Shown: positions 25,597-33,687, counted from the stretch's first letter. The stretch is DNA of 64,000 bases from Streptomyces gardneri (GCF_006539185.1 NZ_BJMN01000028.1:62001-126000), one strand, 5' to 3'. The notes: generated from the sequence alone by a model not told the origin. Numbers and translations: made by a program.

Positions 25597-25629
25597 CGGG
25601 GTCGACCTGCGCCGCCAGGCCGGCCCCGG
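25597..25629. repeat. duplicated 3' tail of the CooC-like ATPase gene (remnant)
   Basis: These 33 bp match 25723-25755 with one mismatch. The second copy is inside the CooC-like gene and encodes GADLAAQVDPEF on the minus strand; the remnant can be read as GAGLAAQVDPGF before it decays. It lies just downstream of the intact gene, consistent with a decayed tandem copy or a partial duplication. Confidence 0.75.
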
Positions 25630-25678
25630 GCCTCTTCGTCTTTGCGTCCCTCGCGCGCTCGGCGCCGGTCCAGGGGCG

Positions 25679-26665
25679 TCAGCCCAGCCGCGCCACGGCC
25701 AGGGGTTCGCCGAGGACGAATTCGGGGTCGACCTGCGCCGCCAGGTCGGCCCCGGTCTTGGCGTTGCCCCAGCTCTCCGCGTTGCGCAGGTGGAAGTGGA
25801 CCATCTGGCGCGTGTAGCGGTCCCAGTCGCGGTGGGCGTACGAGTCGTCGGCCGCGTCCTGGAGGGCCTGGAGCGACATGCGGTTCTCCGCCTCCAGGAG
25901 CTCGAAGCGGGGCGGGCGGCCCTTCTCCATCGCACGGACCCAGTCCGAGTGGCCCACCGTCACCAGCAGGTCGTCGCCGACCTCCGCGCGCAGGAAGTCG
26001 AGGTCGTCCTGGCCCTGCACCTTGTTCCCGACGACCTTGAGCGCGACGCCGAAGTCCCGTGCGTACTCCTTGTACTGGCGGTAGACCGAGACGCCCTTGC
26101 GGGTCGGCTCCGCGACGAGGAAGGTCATGTCGAAGCGGGTGAAGAGACCGGACGCGAAGGAGTCCGAGCCTGCCGTCATGTCGACGACCACGTACTCGTC
26201 GGCCCCGTCGACCAGGTGGTTGAGGCAGAGCTCCACCGCGCCGACCTTCGAGTGGTAGCAGGACACCCCGAGGTCCGACTCCGTGAAGGGGCCGGTCGCC
26301 ATCAGTCGGATGTCGCCGTCGTCGAGCCCGACCGTGCGCGCGCAGGCCTCGTAGACCGGGTTGTCCTCGCGGACCCGCAGCAGCCGTGAACCCTCCCCGG
26401 GCGGCGTCGTCTTGATCATCGTGTCGGCGGAGACGATCCGCGGGTTCGAGCCCCGCAGGTAATCCTTGATGAGCGGCAGGTGCGCGCCCATCGCGGGCAT
26501 CGCGGCGGCCTCGTGCTCGGGCATTCCGAGCGCGGCGCCCAGGTGCTGGTTGATGTCGGCGTCGACGGCGACGACCGGGGACTCGGTGGCGGCGAGGTGG
26601 CGGATGAAGAGCGAGGACAGCGTGGTCTTGCCGCTGCCGCCCTTCCCCACGAAAGCGATCTTCAT
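25679..26665 (-). CDS. CooC/ParA-like ATPase (SIMIBI)
   Basis: A 328-residue ATPase beginning MKIAFVGKGGSGKTTL: the deviant Walker A is at residues 7-15, and VAVDADIN and VVVDMTAG supply the switch aspartates. The arrangement resembles CooC-type nickel-insertion ATPases, but CO dehydrogenase genes are absent here and the metal-binding CxC motif is not seen. The ATG at 26665 is preceded by AGGTGA; a GTG two codons upstream is also possible. It is divergent from the degenerate Fic-like gene with a shared inverted repeat, and its 3' end is partly duplicated downstream. Confidence 0.82.
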   Translation of the reverse strand: MKIAFVGKGGSGKTTLSSLFIRHLAATESPVVAVDADINQHLGAALGMPEHEAAAMPAMGAHLPLIKDYLRGSNPRIVSADTMIKTTPPGEGSRLLRVREDNPVYEACARTVGLDDGDIRLMATGPFTESDLGVSCYHSKVGAVELCLNHLVDGADEYVVVDMTAGSDSFASGLFTRFDMTFLVAEPTRKGVSVYRQYKEYARDFGVALKVVGNKVQGQDDLDFLRAEVGDDLLVTVGHSDWVRAMEKGRPPRFELLEAENRMSLQALQDAADDSYAHRDWDRYTRQMVHFHLRNAESWGNAKTGADLAAQVDPEFVLGEPLAVARLG

Positions 26666-26673
26666 GTTCACCT

Positions 26674-26679
26674 AGCGTA
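26674..26679 (-). promoter_or_regulatory. -10 box of the CooC-like gene
   Basis: TACGCT on the minus strand, 8 nt before the ATG at 26665. TTGACC lies 20 bp further upstream (26700-26705), long for a -35 but overlapping the inverted repeat at 26698. Confidence 0.45.
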
Positions 26680-26697
26680 GTGGCATGGATGCGTGGC

Positions 26698-26724
26698 GTG
26701 GTCAAGGTGCGTGAAGAAGACCAC
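26698..26724. promoter_or_regulatory. inverted repeat in CooC/Fic-like divergent promoter
   Basis: GTGGTC-N15-GACCAC lies between the two divergent -10 boxes, with one arm over the likely -35 region of the CooC-like gene. Candidate operator; weak because the arms are short. Confidence 0.3.
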
Positions 26725-26753
26725 TCCAACGTGGGGCGGGCCGCCGGGGCGCG

Positions 26754-26759
26754 TAGCCT
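26754..26759 (+). promoter_or_regulatory. -10 box of the Fic-like gene
   Basis: TAGCCT followed after 8 nt by the ATG at 26768, without a ribosome binding site. Confidence 0.45.
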
Positions 26760-26767
26760 CCCTACTT

Positions 26768-27631
26768 ATGAGTACGCACGCCTCTGACCCCTTGGCCGCC
26801 CTCGGCTCCCTGCCGGGCGTCGCCGACGCGGTGGACTCCGTACGCAAGGCCGTCGACCGGGTCTACGGCCACCGTGTGATGCGCCGTCGCAGCAACGAGA
26901 TCTCCTCCGAGGCCGCGCTGCGCGGCGCGCGCGGCTCGGCCGCCCTCTCCGGTGCCGACTGGGCCCTGGAAGAGGTCCGGCGGCGCACCGACTTCAGCGC
27001 CGACGCCGAGGCCCGCACGGTCGGCGCCGCCCTGCGCCTGGGCGCGGAGGCCGGGCAGCTCCTCTCCATCTGGCGTCAGTCGCCCATGCGGGTGCTGGCC
27101 CGCCTCCATCTGGTCGCCTCGGGCGACGCGGGAATCCCGGGTGGCTCCGCGGCCACGGCCGGCTCCGGAACGGTCGGCGATTCGGTCGGGCGTCCCCGGC
27201 TGGACGGCGAGACGGTCGACGAACCCCTCGTCCACGCCCCGCTGCCGTCGCCCTCCGAGGTGGCAGGCCGTCTCGACGGGCTCGCGGAGCTGATCGTCGC
27301 GGGCGGCGAGGCCCCGGCGCTCGTGACGGCCGCGATCGTGCACGGCGAGCTCCTCGCCCTGCGCCCCTTCACCTCGTACAACGGCCTGGTCGCGCGGGCG
27401 GCGGAGCGGATCGTGCTGATCGGCAGCGGCCTGGACCCCAAGGCGATCTGCCCGGCCGAGGTCGGCCACGCCGAGCAGGGGTCGACGGCGTACCTCGCCG
27501 CGTTCGAGGGGTACCTCTCGGGAACCCCGGAGGGTGTGGGCGGCTGGATCGCGCACTGCGGCCGCTCGGTCGAGCTGGGGGTCCGGGAGTCGACGGCCGT
27601 CTGCGAGGCGCTCCAGCGCGGCGCGGCCTGA
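26768..27631 (+). CDS. Fic-fold-like protein with degenerate active site
   Basis: A 287-residue, largely helical protein. Near residue 200 the sequence HGELLALRPFTSYNGLVARAAERI aligns by eye with the Fic motif HxFx(D/E)GNGRxxR, but the catalytic His is Leu-Arg and GNGR is NGLVAR, so AMP transfer by the classic mechanism is unlikely. The upstream segment SSEAALRGARGSAALSGADWAL resembles the Fic N-terminal region with its (S/T)xxxE(G/N) inhibitory-type helix. Some databases call homologues oxidoreductases, which nothing here supports. ATG start with a TAGCCT box. I regard it as a Fic-derived protein of unknown function. Confidence 0.65.
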   Translation: MSTHASDPLAALGSLPGVADAVDSVRKAVDRVYGHRVMRRRSNEISSEAALRGARGSAALSGADWALEEVRRRTDFSADAEARTVGAALRLGAEAGQLLSIWRQSPMRVLARLHLVASGDAGIPGGSAATAGSGTVGDSVGRPRLDGETVDEPLVHAPLPSPSEVAGRLDGLAELIVAGGEAPALVTAAIVHGELLALRPFTSYNGLVARAAERIVLIGSGLDPKAICPAEVGHAEQGSTAYLAAFEGYLSGTPEGVGGWIAHCGRSVELGVRESTAVCEALQRGAA

Positions 27632-27641
27632 CCGGCAAGGG

Positions 27642-27691
27642 CCGTTTCCGGCGCCGGATCAGTTTGCGATCCGGATCCGGGCCGGAAACGG
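27642..27691 (+). terminator. terminator after Fic-like gene
   Basis: CCGTTTCCGGC / GCCGGAAACGG, 11 bp, with an inner GGATC/GATCC pairing, 10 nt past the stop. Confidence 0.8.
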
Positions 27692-27976
27692 GTTGCGGCG
27701 GCACCAGGTCTGGTACCGCCGCTGGCACGTCTACCCAGTTACCATGCGTCCTCGATAAGTGCCCATCAGGCCGGGAACTTTGCCCTTGGCCTGGTGCGGC
27801 TGGCCCGTAATCGACGGGTCGACGTCGCGTGGGTGCTCGGTTTCTGTGCTAGGTCCGTGGGGCCTTCATGCTCAACAGGTGATCCTCTCGGATGTCCTCG
27901 GTCTCGCGGGCCTGATTCCTTTCTACTCCTGTCGGCGGGGAAGCGAAAGTGCTGGCTCCGCTTCTTTGCTCATTGC
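27692..27976. other. structured convergent spacer of unknown content
   Basis: 285 bp between the Fic-like terminator and the HAD stop. The base composition is clearly AT-richer than neighbouring genes. CATCAGGCC (27764-27772) pairs with GGCCTGGTG (27788-27796), a 9-bp hairpin. No reading frame has a convincing start or codon use. It could hold a small RNA or the HAD 3' end; I cannot tell which. Confidence 0.4.
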
Positions 27977-28843
27977 TCAAATTCGGGCAAAGTCACCGGC
28001 AAGGCGATGGGCGAGCGCGGCCTGGCGGCGCCGGGAGGCGTACCAGACGAGTCCGGCCGTCGCCGCTGCCGCGCCCACGGCCGCGGCGGCGACGAGTGCG
28101 GGGCGGGGCGGCATCCGGAATTCCGGCAGCCGCTGCTTGAGGCGCACCGGCTTCTCGAACGAGAGCACCGGCCATTCGCGGGTGACGGCCTCGCGGCGCA
28201 GGGTCCGGTCGGGATTGACGGCGAACGGGTGGCCGACGGCCTCCAGCATGGGGATGTCGGTCGCGGAGTCGCTGTAGGCGTAGCAGCGGGACAGGTCGTA
28301 CCCCTCCGACTCCGCGAGCTCCCGGACGGCCTCGGCCTTCGTCGGCCCGTAGGCGTAGTACTCCACCTCACCGGTGAAGCAGCCGTCCTCGCCGACCACC
28401 ATCCGGGTGGCGACGACGCGGTCGGCTCCGAGCATCTCGCCGATCGGCTCGACGACCTCGGCGCCGGACGTGGAGACGATCACGACGTCGCGGCCGGCGG
28501 CGTGGTGCTCCTCGATGAGGGAGGCGGCCTCGTCGTAGATGATCGGGTCGATCAGGTCGTGCAGGGTCTCGGCGACGAGCTCCTTGACCTGGGCGACGTT
28601 CCAGCCTTTGCAGAGCGCGGAAAGATATTCGCGCATCCGCTCCATCTGGTCGTGATCGGCTCCGCCCACCAGGAACACGAACTGGATGTACGCCGTCCGC
28701 AGGGCGGCGCGACGGCTGATCAGCCCGCCCCGGTAGAAGGACTTGCTGAAGGTCAGCGTCGAGGACTTCGCAATGACCGTCTTGTCCAGGTCAAAGAAGG
28801 CGGCTGTGCGCGGCAGGGAGTGGTTTTCCACAAGCCAGAGCAT
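27977..28843 (-). CDS. HAD-IB family hydrolase (membrane-anchored)
   Basis: A 288-residue HAD phosphatase. Motif I FFDLDKTVI gives the nucleophile D18 and acid/base D20; motif II is IVSTSGAE; motif III/IV is YSDSATDIPMLEAVG. The IB cap and the GYDLSRCYAYSDS segment are like SerB/CicA-type enzymes. The C-terminus carries a single membrane helix (VAAAAVGAAAATAGLVWY) and a basic end, so the domain faces the cytoplasm. Substrate unknown. It is the orthologue by position of mycobacterial Rv3661, upstream of ssd. The 6C RNA lies in the divergent spacer. Confidence 0.9.
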   Translation of the reverse strand: MLWLVENHSLPRTAAFFDLDKTVIAKSSTLTFSKSFYRGGLISRRAALRTAYIQFVFLVGGADHDQMERMREYLSALCKGWNVAQVKELVAETLHDLIDPIIYDEAASLIEEHHAAGRDVVIVSTSGAEVVEPIGEMLGADRVVATRMVVGEDGCFTGEVEYYAYGPTKAEAVRELAESEGYDLSRCYAYSDSATDIPMLEAVGHPFAVNPDRTLRREAVTREWPVLSFEKPVRLKQRLPEFRMPPRPALVAAAAVGAAAATAGLVWYASRRRQAALAHRLAGDFARI

Positions 28844-28904
28844 AGGTGCCCGCCATTCGGCGTACGCTGGGGCGCGTGGGTTTGCCTGAGAAGGCTCTCG
28901 GGTA

Positions 28905-29015
28905 CACCATGGAAGTCACGGATCGTTCGCGACCGTGCTAACCCGGTCCGGCTCCTCCCCCCCCGAGTCGGCCGGAAAGACGACCCCCGCTCTCCCCCCC
29001 GGCGGGGGTCGTCGC
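28905..29015 (+). ncRNA. 6C RNA
   Basis: Two hairpins with runs of at least six C in their loops, the defining feature of the actinobacterial 6C RNA motif. Hairpin 1: CCGGCTC / GAGTCGG (28948-28954 with 28965-28971, one G-U pair) and a loop with eight Cs. Hairpin 2: GACGACCCCCGC / GCGGGGGTCGTC (28979-28990 with 29002-29013) and a loop with seven Cs. In S. coelicolor a 6C-type small RNA is expressed from the corresponding spacer. The 5' end given is approximate, and no T tract follows hairpin 2. Function unknown; C-rich loops could pair with G-rich ribosome binding sites. Confidence 0.85.
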
Positions 29016-29187
29016 ATGTCCGGAGCCGTTTTGGCCCTCCGTGTCATCGCTGACTCCTCTCTCCGTACGCCTCGGCCGTGCTCCGGCCGGCCTGCTGTCG
29101 ACGGCTCGATTCATCACTCAGAGTAATCGACAGGCTGCGCTCCGGGGAGTCCTCGGAGGGGTGGCGTAGATATTCACAGACCCTCGG

Positions 29188-29196
29188 TTATCCACA
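29188..29196 (+). promoter_or_regulatory. DnaA box upstream of ssd-tad operon
   Basis: TTATCCACA, a perfect match to the bacterial DnaA-box consensus, 68 bp before the ssd start. A weaker ATATTCACA lies 12 bp upstream. The pair could let DnaA influence the operon, or be fortuitous. Confidence 0.55.
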
Positions 29197-29263
29197 GTTT
29201 TTCGGTGAGATCTCCGAGATTTCCGGTACGGCCTCACGGTGATTCCTGACGCGAAGTTCGCGG

Positions 29264-30463
29264 ATGGCAGGAATCACGAGAGGGGTGTGCGCCGTGGAGG
29301 GAACGAGGACTTCCGGGGCCGGGAGTGCGGCGAGGACTGCGGGGAGGGCCGGGGGGAGTGCAGCGGTGAGTGCCGCGGCCCCGGGTGGGGCGACGGGCGA
29401 GTCGCGCCGTCCCGGGCCGCTGATCGTCACCGAGGACCTCGCGCTCCTCGACGACCTCCTCCGGCTGTGCGCGGCGGCCGGAGTGGAGCCCGAGGTGCAC
29501 CACATCGTGCCGGAGCGGCGGGGGAGTTGGACCGATCCGCCGCTCGTCCTGGTCGGTGACGACGCCGCGGCCCGCTGCCGGGCGGCGGCGCGTCGCCCGG
29601 GCGTCGTCCTCGTCGGCCGTGAGCAGGACGATCCGGGGGTCTGGCGGCTGGCCGTCGAGGTCGGTGCGGAGTGCGTGCTGCGGCTGCCGGATGCCGAGAG
29701 CGTCCTCGTCGACCGCATCGCCGACGCGGCCGAGGGCGTGGGGCGCCAGGCGCTGACGGTCGGGGTCGTCGGTGGCCGGGGCGGCGCGGGCGCCTCCACC
29801 CTGGCCTGCGGTCTCGCCCTGTCCGCCGCGCGGACCGGCCGACGCACCCTGCTCGTGGACGGCGATCCGCTGGGTGGGGGCCTCGACGTGTTGCTCGGCG
29901 GCGAGCGCGAGGACGGCAGACGCTGGCCCGACTTCGCCGCCTCGAAGGGACGGCTGGCCGGCGGCGCCCTGGAGGAGTCCCTGCCCGCCGTGCGCGGTGT
30001 CCGGGTGCTCAGCTGGGGCAGGGAGCCCGCGGCGCCGGTGCCGCCCGAGGCCGTGCGGTCCGTGCTCGCCGCCGCTCGCCGGCGCGGCGGGGTCGTCGTG
30101 GTCGACCTGCCTCGCGGGACCGACGAGGCGGCCACCGAGGCCCTGGCCCAGCTCGACCTCGGACTGCTCGTCGTCCCGGGCGAGCTGCGGGCCGTCGCGG
30201 CGGCCCACCGGGTGGCCTCGGCCCTCGGCATGGTCGTGCGGGACCTCCGGGCCGTGGTCCGCGGGCCGTACGCGGCGGGGCTCGACGAGCGCTGGGTCGC
30301 CGACGCGCTGCGGCTGCCGCTCGCCGGCGAACTGCCCTACGACCCGGGGATCGTCACCGACCAGGACGCGGGCGTGCCGCCGGGCGCGGAGCCCCGCGGG
30401 GCGCTCGGCCGGTTCTGCGACGCCTTCTGGGACCGCGCCCTCGCCCCCGGCGGTGCGGCGTGA
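29264..30463 (+). CDS. ssd: septum site-determining protein Ssd (CpaE-like)
   Basis: A 399-residue MinD/ParA-superfamily protein. A degenerate receiver-like N-terminal part (LIVTEDLALLDDLLRLCAAAGV) precedes the ATPase domain, whose Walker A reads GGRGGAGAST: both signature lysines are replaced, as in CpaE proteins, so ATP turnover may be lost. LLVDGDPLGGGLDVLLGG and VVVDLPRG follow. CpaE-type proteins place Tad pili, and mycobacterial Ssd (Rv3660c) affects septum placement and growth. The first 55 residues are low complexity and the ATG at 29264 is uncertain. It opens the tad operon and overlaps tadA by 4 nt. Confidence 0.88.
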   Translation: MAGITRGVCAVEGTRTSGAGSAARTAGRAGGSAAVSAAAPGGATGESRRPGPLIVTEDLALLDDLLRLCAAAGVEPEVHHIVPERRGSWTDPPLVLVGDDAAARCRAAARRPGVVLVGREQDDPGVWRLAVEVGAECVLRLPDAESVLVDRIADAAEGVGRQALTVGVVGGRGGAGASTLACGLALSAARTGRRTLLVDGDPLGGGLDVLLGGEREDGRRWPDFAASKGRLAGGALEESLPAVRGVRVLSWGREPAAPVPPEAVRSVLAAARRRGGVVVVDLPRGTDEAATEALAQLDLGLLVVPGELRAVAAAHRVASALGMVVRDLRAVVRGPYAAGLDERWVADALRLPLAGELPYDPGIVTDQDAGVPPGAEPRGALGRFCDAFWDRALAPGGAA

Positions 30464-31653
30464 CCGGGCCCGACGTCGCGGGCGGCGGCGGGTTCGGGGC
30501 CGGCGGTACGGGACTGCTCGACGCCGTGCGGCAGCGCCTCGCGGCGAGCGGGGCCGAACCCACACCCGCGCGGGTGGCGGCGGCGCTGCGGGCCCAAGGA
30601 CGGCTGCTCGGCGATGCGGAGGTGCTCGGCGCGGCCGAGGAGCTCAGATCCGAGCTGATCGGGACCGGGCCCCTGGAGCCGCTGCTCGCCGATCCGGCGG
30701 TCACCGACGTCCTGGTCTCGGCGCCCGACCGCGTCTGGGTGGACCGGGGCACCGGCCTCGAACGGGCCCCGGTGGCCTTCCCCGACGCCACCGCCGTCCG
30801 CAGGCTCGCGCAGCGGCTCGCCGCGGTGGCGGGACGCAGGCTCGACGACGCCAGGCCCTGGGTGGACGCGCGGCTGCCCGACGGCACCCGTATGCACGCG
30901 GTGCTGCCCCCGGTGGCGGTCGGCTCGACCAGCCTGTCGCTGCGGGTCGTGCGCCCCCGCGCCTACTCCCTGGAGGAGCTGGCCGAGGCGGGCACCGTGC
31001 CGCCTGGCGGAGCCCGCGTCCTGCGGGCGCTGATCGACGCCCGCGTGTCGTACCTGGTCAGTGGCGGCACGGGGACGGGAAAGACCACATTGCTCGCCTC
31101 CTTGCTGGGTCTCGTGGGACATCGGGAGCGGATCGTGCTCGCCGAGGACTCGGCGGAGCTGCGACCGGACCACCCGCACGTGGTGCGCCTGGAGGCGCGG
31201 CCCGCGAACCAGGAGGGCGCCGGTCTCGTGACCCTGCAGGACCTGGTCCGCCAGGCCCTGCGGATGCGGCCCGACCGGCTGGTGGTCGGCGAGGTCAGGG
31301 GCGGCGAGGCGGTGGACCTGCTCGCCGCTCTCAACACGGGCCACGAAGGCGGCTGCGGGACGGTCCACGCCAACACCGCGGCGGACGTACCGGCCCGTCT
31401 CGAGGCGCTCGGGACCGCGGCCGGGCTCGACAGGGCCGCGCTGCACAGCCAGTTGGGCGCAGGTCTCTCCGCGGTGCTCCACCTCGTGCGGGACCGGGAC
31501 GGGCGGCGGCGGATCGCCGAGATCCACGTCCTGGAGCGGGATCGGGACGGGCTCGTGCGGACGGTCCCCGCACTGCGGTGGGGTGCGGCCGGGTTCGAGC
31601 GTGAGCGGGGCTGGGAGCGGCTGCGGTCGCTGATCGGAGGCGAGACGTGGTGA
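30460..31653 (+). CDS. tadA: Tad secretion ATPase TadA/CpaF
   Basis: A 397-residue secretion ATPase of the type II/IV superfamily. N-terminal domain with LIGTGPLEPLLADPAVTDVLVSAP, Walker A SGGTGTGKTTLL, Asp box LAEDSAEL, Walker B region MRPDRLVVGEVRGGEAVDLLAALNTGH and the His box GTVHANTA. It would drive pilin assembly or secretion at the inner face of the membrane with TadB and TadC. The GTG start overlaps the ssd stop (GTGA). Orthologue by order of Rv3659c. Confidence 0.95.
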   Translation: MTGPDVAGGGGFGAGGTGLLDAVRQRLAASGAEPTPARVAAALRAQGRLLGDAEVLGAAEELRSELIGTGPLEPLLADPAVTDVLVSAPDRVWVDRGTGLERAPVAFPDATAVRRLAQRLAAVAGRRLDDARPWVDARLPDGTRMHAVLPPVAVGSTSLSLRVVRPRAYSLEELAEAGTVPPGGARVLRALIDARVSYLVSGGTGTGKTTLLASLLGLVGHRERIVLAEDSAELRPDHPHVVRLEARPANQEGAGLVTLQDLVRQALRMRPDRLVVGEVRGGEAVDLLAALNTGHEGGCGTVHANTAADVPARLEALGTAAGLDRAALHSQLGAGLSAVLHLVRDRDGRRRIAEIHVLERDRDGLVRTVPALRWGAAGFERERGWERLRSLIGGETW

Positions 31654-32540
31654 TCGCGGAGCTGGTGTCGGTGCAGGCCGTGGCGGAGGGCGCGGCGGTG
31701 CTCTGCGCGGGGCTCGGTCTGTGGGGGCTCGTCGAGTGGCGGCGCGGGACGGTCCGGGCCCGGTCGGTGCTCGCGGGTGTCGTGCCGGACGGGCCCGGAG
31801 AGCGGGACGGGCTCCGTGCGTGGTGGGCGGCGGCCGCGCGGTGGTGGGCCTTGGTGCGGGGGCGGCGCGCCTGGCTGTGCCTGCCGTTGGCGGGGGTGGT
31901 CGCCCTGCTGGGCGGTTCGCCGCTGCCGCTGCTCCTCGGGGTGGTCGCGGTGCCGGTGGTGGCGCGGCGGCTGCGGGCGGCCGAGCGGCGGAAGGAGCGC
32001 GAGGCGCGCGCCGGACGGGTGGTGGCCCTCTGCGGGGCCGTCTCCGGGGAGCTGAGGGCCGGCTGGCAGCCCGCGCAGGCGCTGTCCTTCGCGGCCCGGC
32101 AGACGGGCGCGCTGGGCGACGAGGAGGCGGCGGTGCTCGCGGCGGCCCGGTTCGGCGGGGACGTCCCGGAAGCGCTGCGGCGGGCGGCCCGGCAGGACGG
32201 CGCCGACGGGCTCGCCGGTCTGGCGGCCTGCTGGCAGGTGGCCGTGGACGGCGGTGCGGGCCTGGCGGAGGGACTCGACCGGCTGGAGGCGGCGCTGCGG
32301 GACCACCACGAGCAGCGGGAGCGGCTGCGGGCCGAACTGGCCGGGGCGTGGGCGACGGTGACGGTCCTCGCGGTGCTGCCGGCGGCCGGAATCGCCCTCG
32401 GCGCGGCGCTCGGCGCCGATCCGCTGCGGGTGCTCCTGCACACCCCGGCGGGCCTGGGGTGCCTGGTCGTGGGCGGTGCGCTGGAGGCGGCCGGTCTCTG
32501 GTGGGCCGCGCGGATCGTCCGGGGAGGGGAGCGGGCATGA
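31647..32540 (+). CDS. tadB: TadB-like inner membrane platform protein
   Basis: A 297-residue type II secretion F-domain protein: an N-terminal membrane helix, a second hydrophobic pair near residues 75-110, the cytoplasmic F domain (VVALCGAVSGELRAGWQPAQALSF ... VAVDGGAGLAEGLDRL) and two C-terminal helices (ATVTVLAVLPAAGIALGAALG, GLGCLVVGGALEAAGLWW). It would form the membrane platform for the TadA motor. GTG start, overlapping tadA by 7 nt. Confidence 0.9.
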   Translation: MVIAELVSVQAVAEGAAVLCAGLGLWGLVEWRRGTVRARSVLAGVVPDGPGERDGLRAWWAAAARWWALVRGRRAWLCLPLAGVVALLGGSPLPLLLGVVAVPVVARRLRAAERRKEREARAGRVVALCGAVSGELRAGWQPAQALSFAARQTGALGDEEAAVLAAARFGGDVPEALRRAARQDGADGLAGLAACWQVAVDGGAGLAEGLDRLEAALRDHHEQRERLRAELAGAWATVTVLAVLPAAGIALGAALGADPLRVLLHTPAGLGCLVVGGALEAAGLWWAARIVRGGERA

Positions 32541-33322
32541 CGGGGGCGGTTCAGGTCATGGGGCTTCTCGTCCTGCTGATGGTGATGTGCGTGCAGGCCG
32601 GCCGCGAAGTGGTGCGCGAGCGGCGGGTGCGGAGGATGCGACGACGGGTGGGGAGCCTGCTGGCGACGTCCGCGTCACGGCCCGGGAGGCCAGTGGCCGG
32701 GCGGGCCGGGGGCGGGTGGTCGACCGGAGTGAAGCGGTGGGCGGTGCCGCTCGCGGCGGCGCTCGTCGGCTGGGCGCTGCTCGGCGGGCTCGGCGGCCTG
32801 GGCGCGGGCGCCCTCGCGGCCTGCGGGGAGCGATGGAGGCGGGCCCGGAAGCGGTCGGCCACGCCGTCCGAGGAGAGCGAGGCGGCGGGACGTCACCTTC
32901 CGCTCGCGGCCGATCTGTTGGCCGCCTGCGCATCCGCCGGAGCGGGGCCGGGAGAGGCGGCGGAGGCCGTGGGCCGCTCGCTCGGCGGGCCGCTGGGCGA
33001 GCGCCTGGCCCGCACGGCGGCCGAACTGCGGCTCGGCGGCGAACCGGCCGAGGTGTGGCGGAGGTTCGGCGCGATACCGGGCGCCGAAGGGCTGGCCCGC
33101 TGCATGGAGCGGGCCGGTTCCTCGGGGGCGCCCGCGGCGGAGGCCGTCGCCCGGCACGCGGCCGGCCTGCGGGCCGCCCGGGCCAGGACGGCCGCGGCCC
33201 GGGCCCGCCGGGCGCAGGTGCTGATCAGCGCGCCCGTGGGGCTCTGCTTCCTGCCCGCGTTCCTGGCGGTGGGGGTGGCACCCGTGGTGATCGGGCTGGC
33301 GACGGGACTGATGGACCGATGA
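32537..33322 (+). CDS. tadC: TadC-like inner membrane platform protein
   Basis: A 261-residue F-domain protein paired with TadB: N-terminal helix [15 protein letters not shown], helices around 70-100, the F domain ([26 protein letters not shown] ... [13 protein letters not shown]) and C-terminal helices ([29 protein letters not shown]). The ATG overlaps the tadB stop (ATGA). Confidence 0.88.
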   Translation: MTGAVQVMGLLVLLMVMCVQAGREVVRERRVRRMRRRVGSLLATSASRPGRPVAGRAGGGWSTGVKRWAVPLAAALVGWALLGGLGGLGAGALAACGERWRRARKRSATPSEESEAAGRHLPLAADLLAACASAGAGPGEAAEAVGRSLGGPLGERLARTAAELRLGGEPAEVWRRFGAIPGAEGLARCMERAGSSGAPAAEAVARHAAGLRAARARTAAARARRAQVLISAPVGLCFLPAFLAVGVAPVVIGLATGLMDR

Positions 33323-33354
33323 AGGCAACGGCAAGGCGAGACAAGGAGATCGAC

Positions 33355-33687
33355 ATGACGAACACGGCGAACATGACGAACACGGCGAGCGCGGCAAGCA
33401 CGGCGAGCGCGGCAAGCACGGCGAGCGCGGCCGGCACGGCAGGCGCGGCGGACAAGGCGACCGTCACCCATTCGGCGAAAGGTGGGCCGATGAGTTCGGT
33501 GCGGGAGTGGTGGCGGGCCCGGCGGCGGGCCTTGCGGGCCGACGCGGGCATGACGACGTCCGAGTACGCGGTGGGCACGATCGCCGCGGCGGCCTTCGCC
33601 GCGGTCCTCTACAAGATCGTGACGAGCGGGACCGTCTCGGGAGCGCTCGAGTCGATGATCGGCAAGGCCCTCGATGCGCCGTTCTGA
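33355..33687 (+). CDS. Flp-pilin-like DUF4244 protein
   Basis: A 110-residue protein. The strong AAGGAGAT at 33341 places the start at ATG 33355; an ATG at 33319 overlapping tadC would add 12 residues. The first 45 residues are low-complexity Ala/Ser/Thr from imperfect DNA repeats. The mature part [20 protein letters not shown] has the Flp prepilin shape: cleavage after Gly, Glu at +5 with Tyr, then a hydrophobic helix ending YKIVTSG. It would be the major pilin or pseudopilin of the Tad machine. Rv3656c is the positional counterpart. No TadV peptidase is encoded here. Confidence 0.87.
   Translation: MTNTANMTNTASAASTASAASTASAAGTAGAADKATVTHSAKGGPMSSVREWWRARRRALRADAGMTTSEYAVGTIAAAAFAAVLYKIVTSGTVSGALESMIGKALDAPF

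Noticed and set aside
26459-26462. TTA in the CooC-like gene
   Set aside because: It spans two codons (GAT TAC) and is out of frame, so it is not a bldA-dependent codon.
25679-26665. Nickel-insertion CooC for CO dehydrogenase
   Set aside because: No CO dehydrogenase genes are nearby and the CooC CxC motif is not seen.
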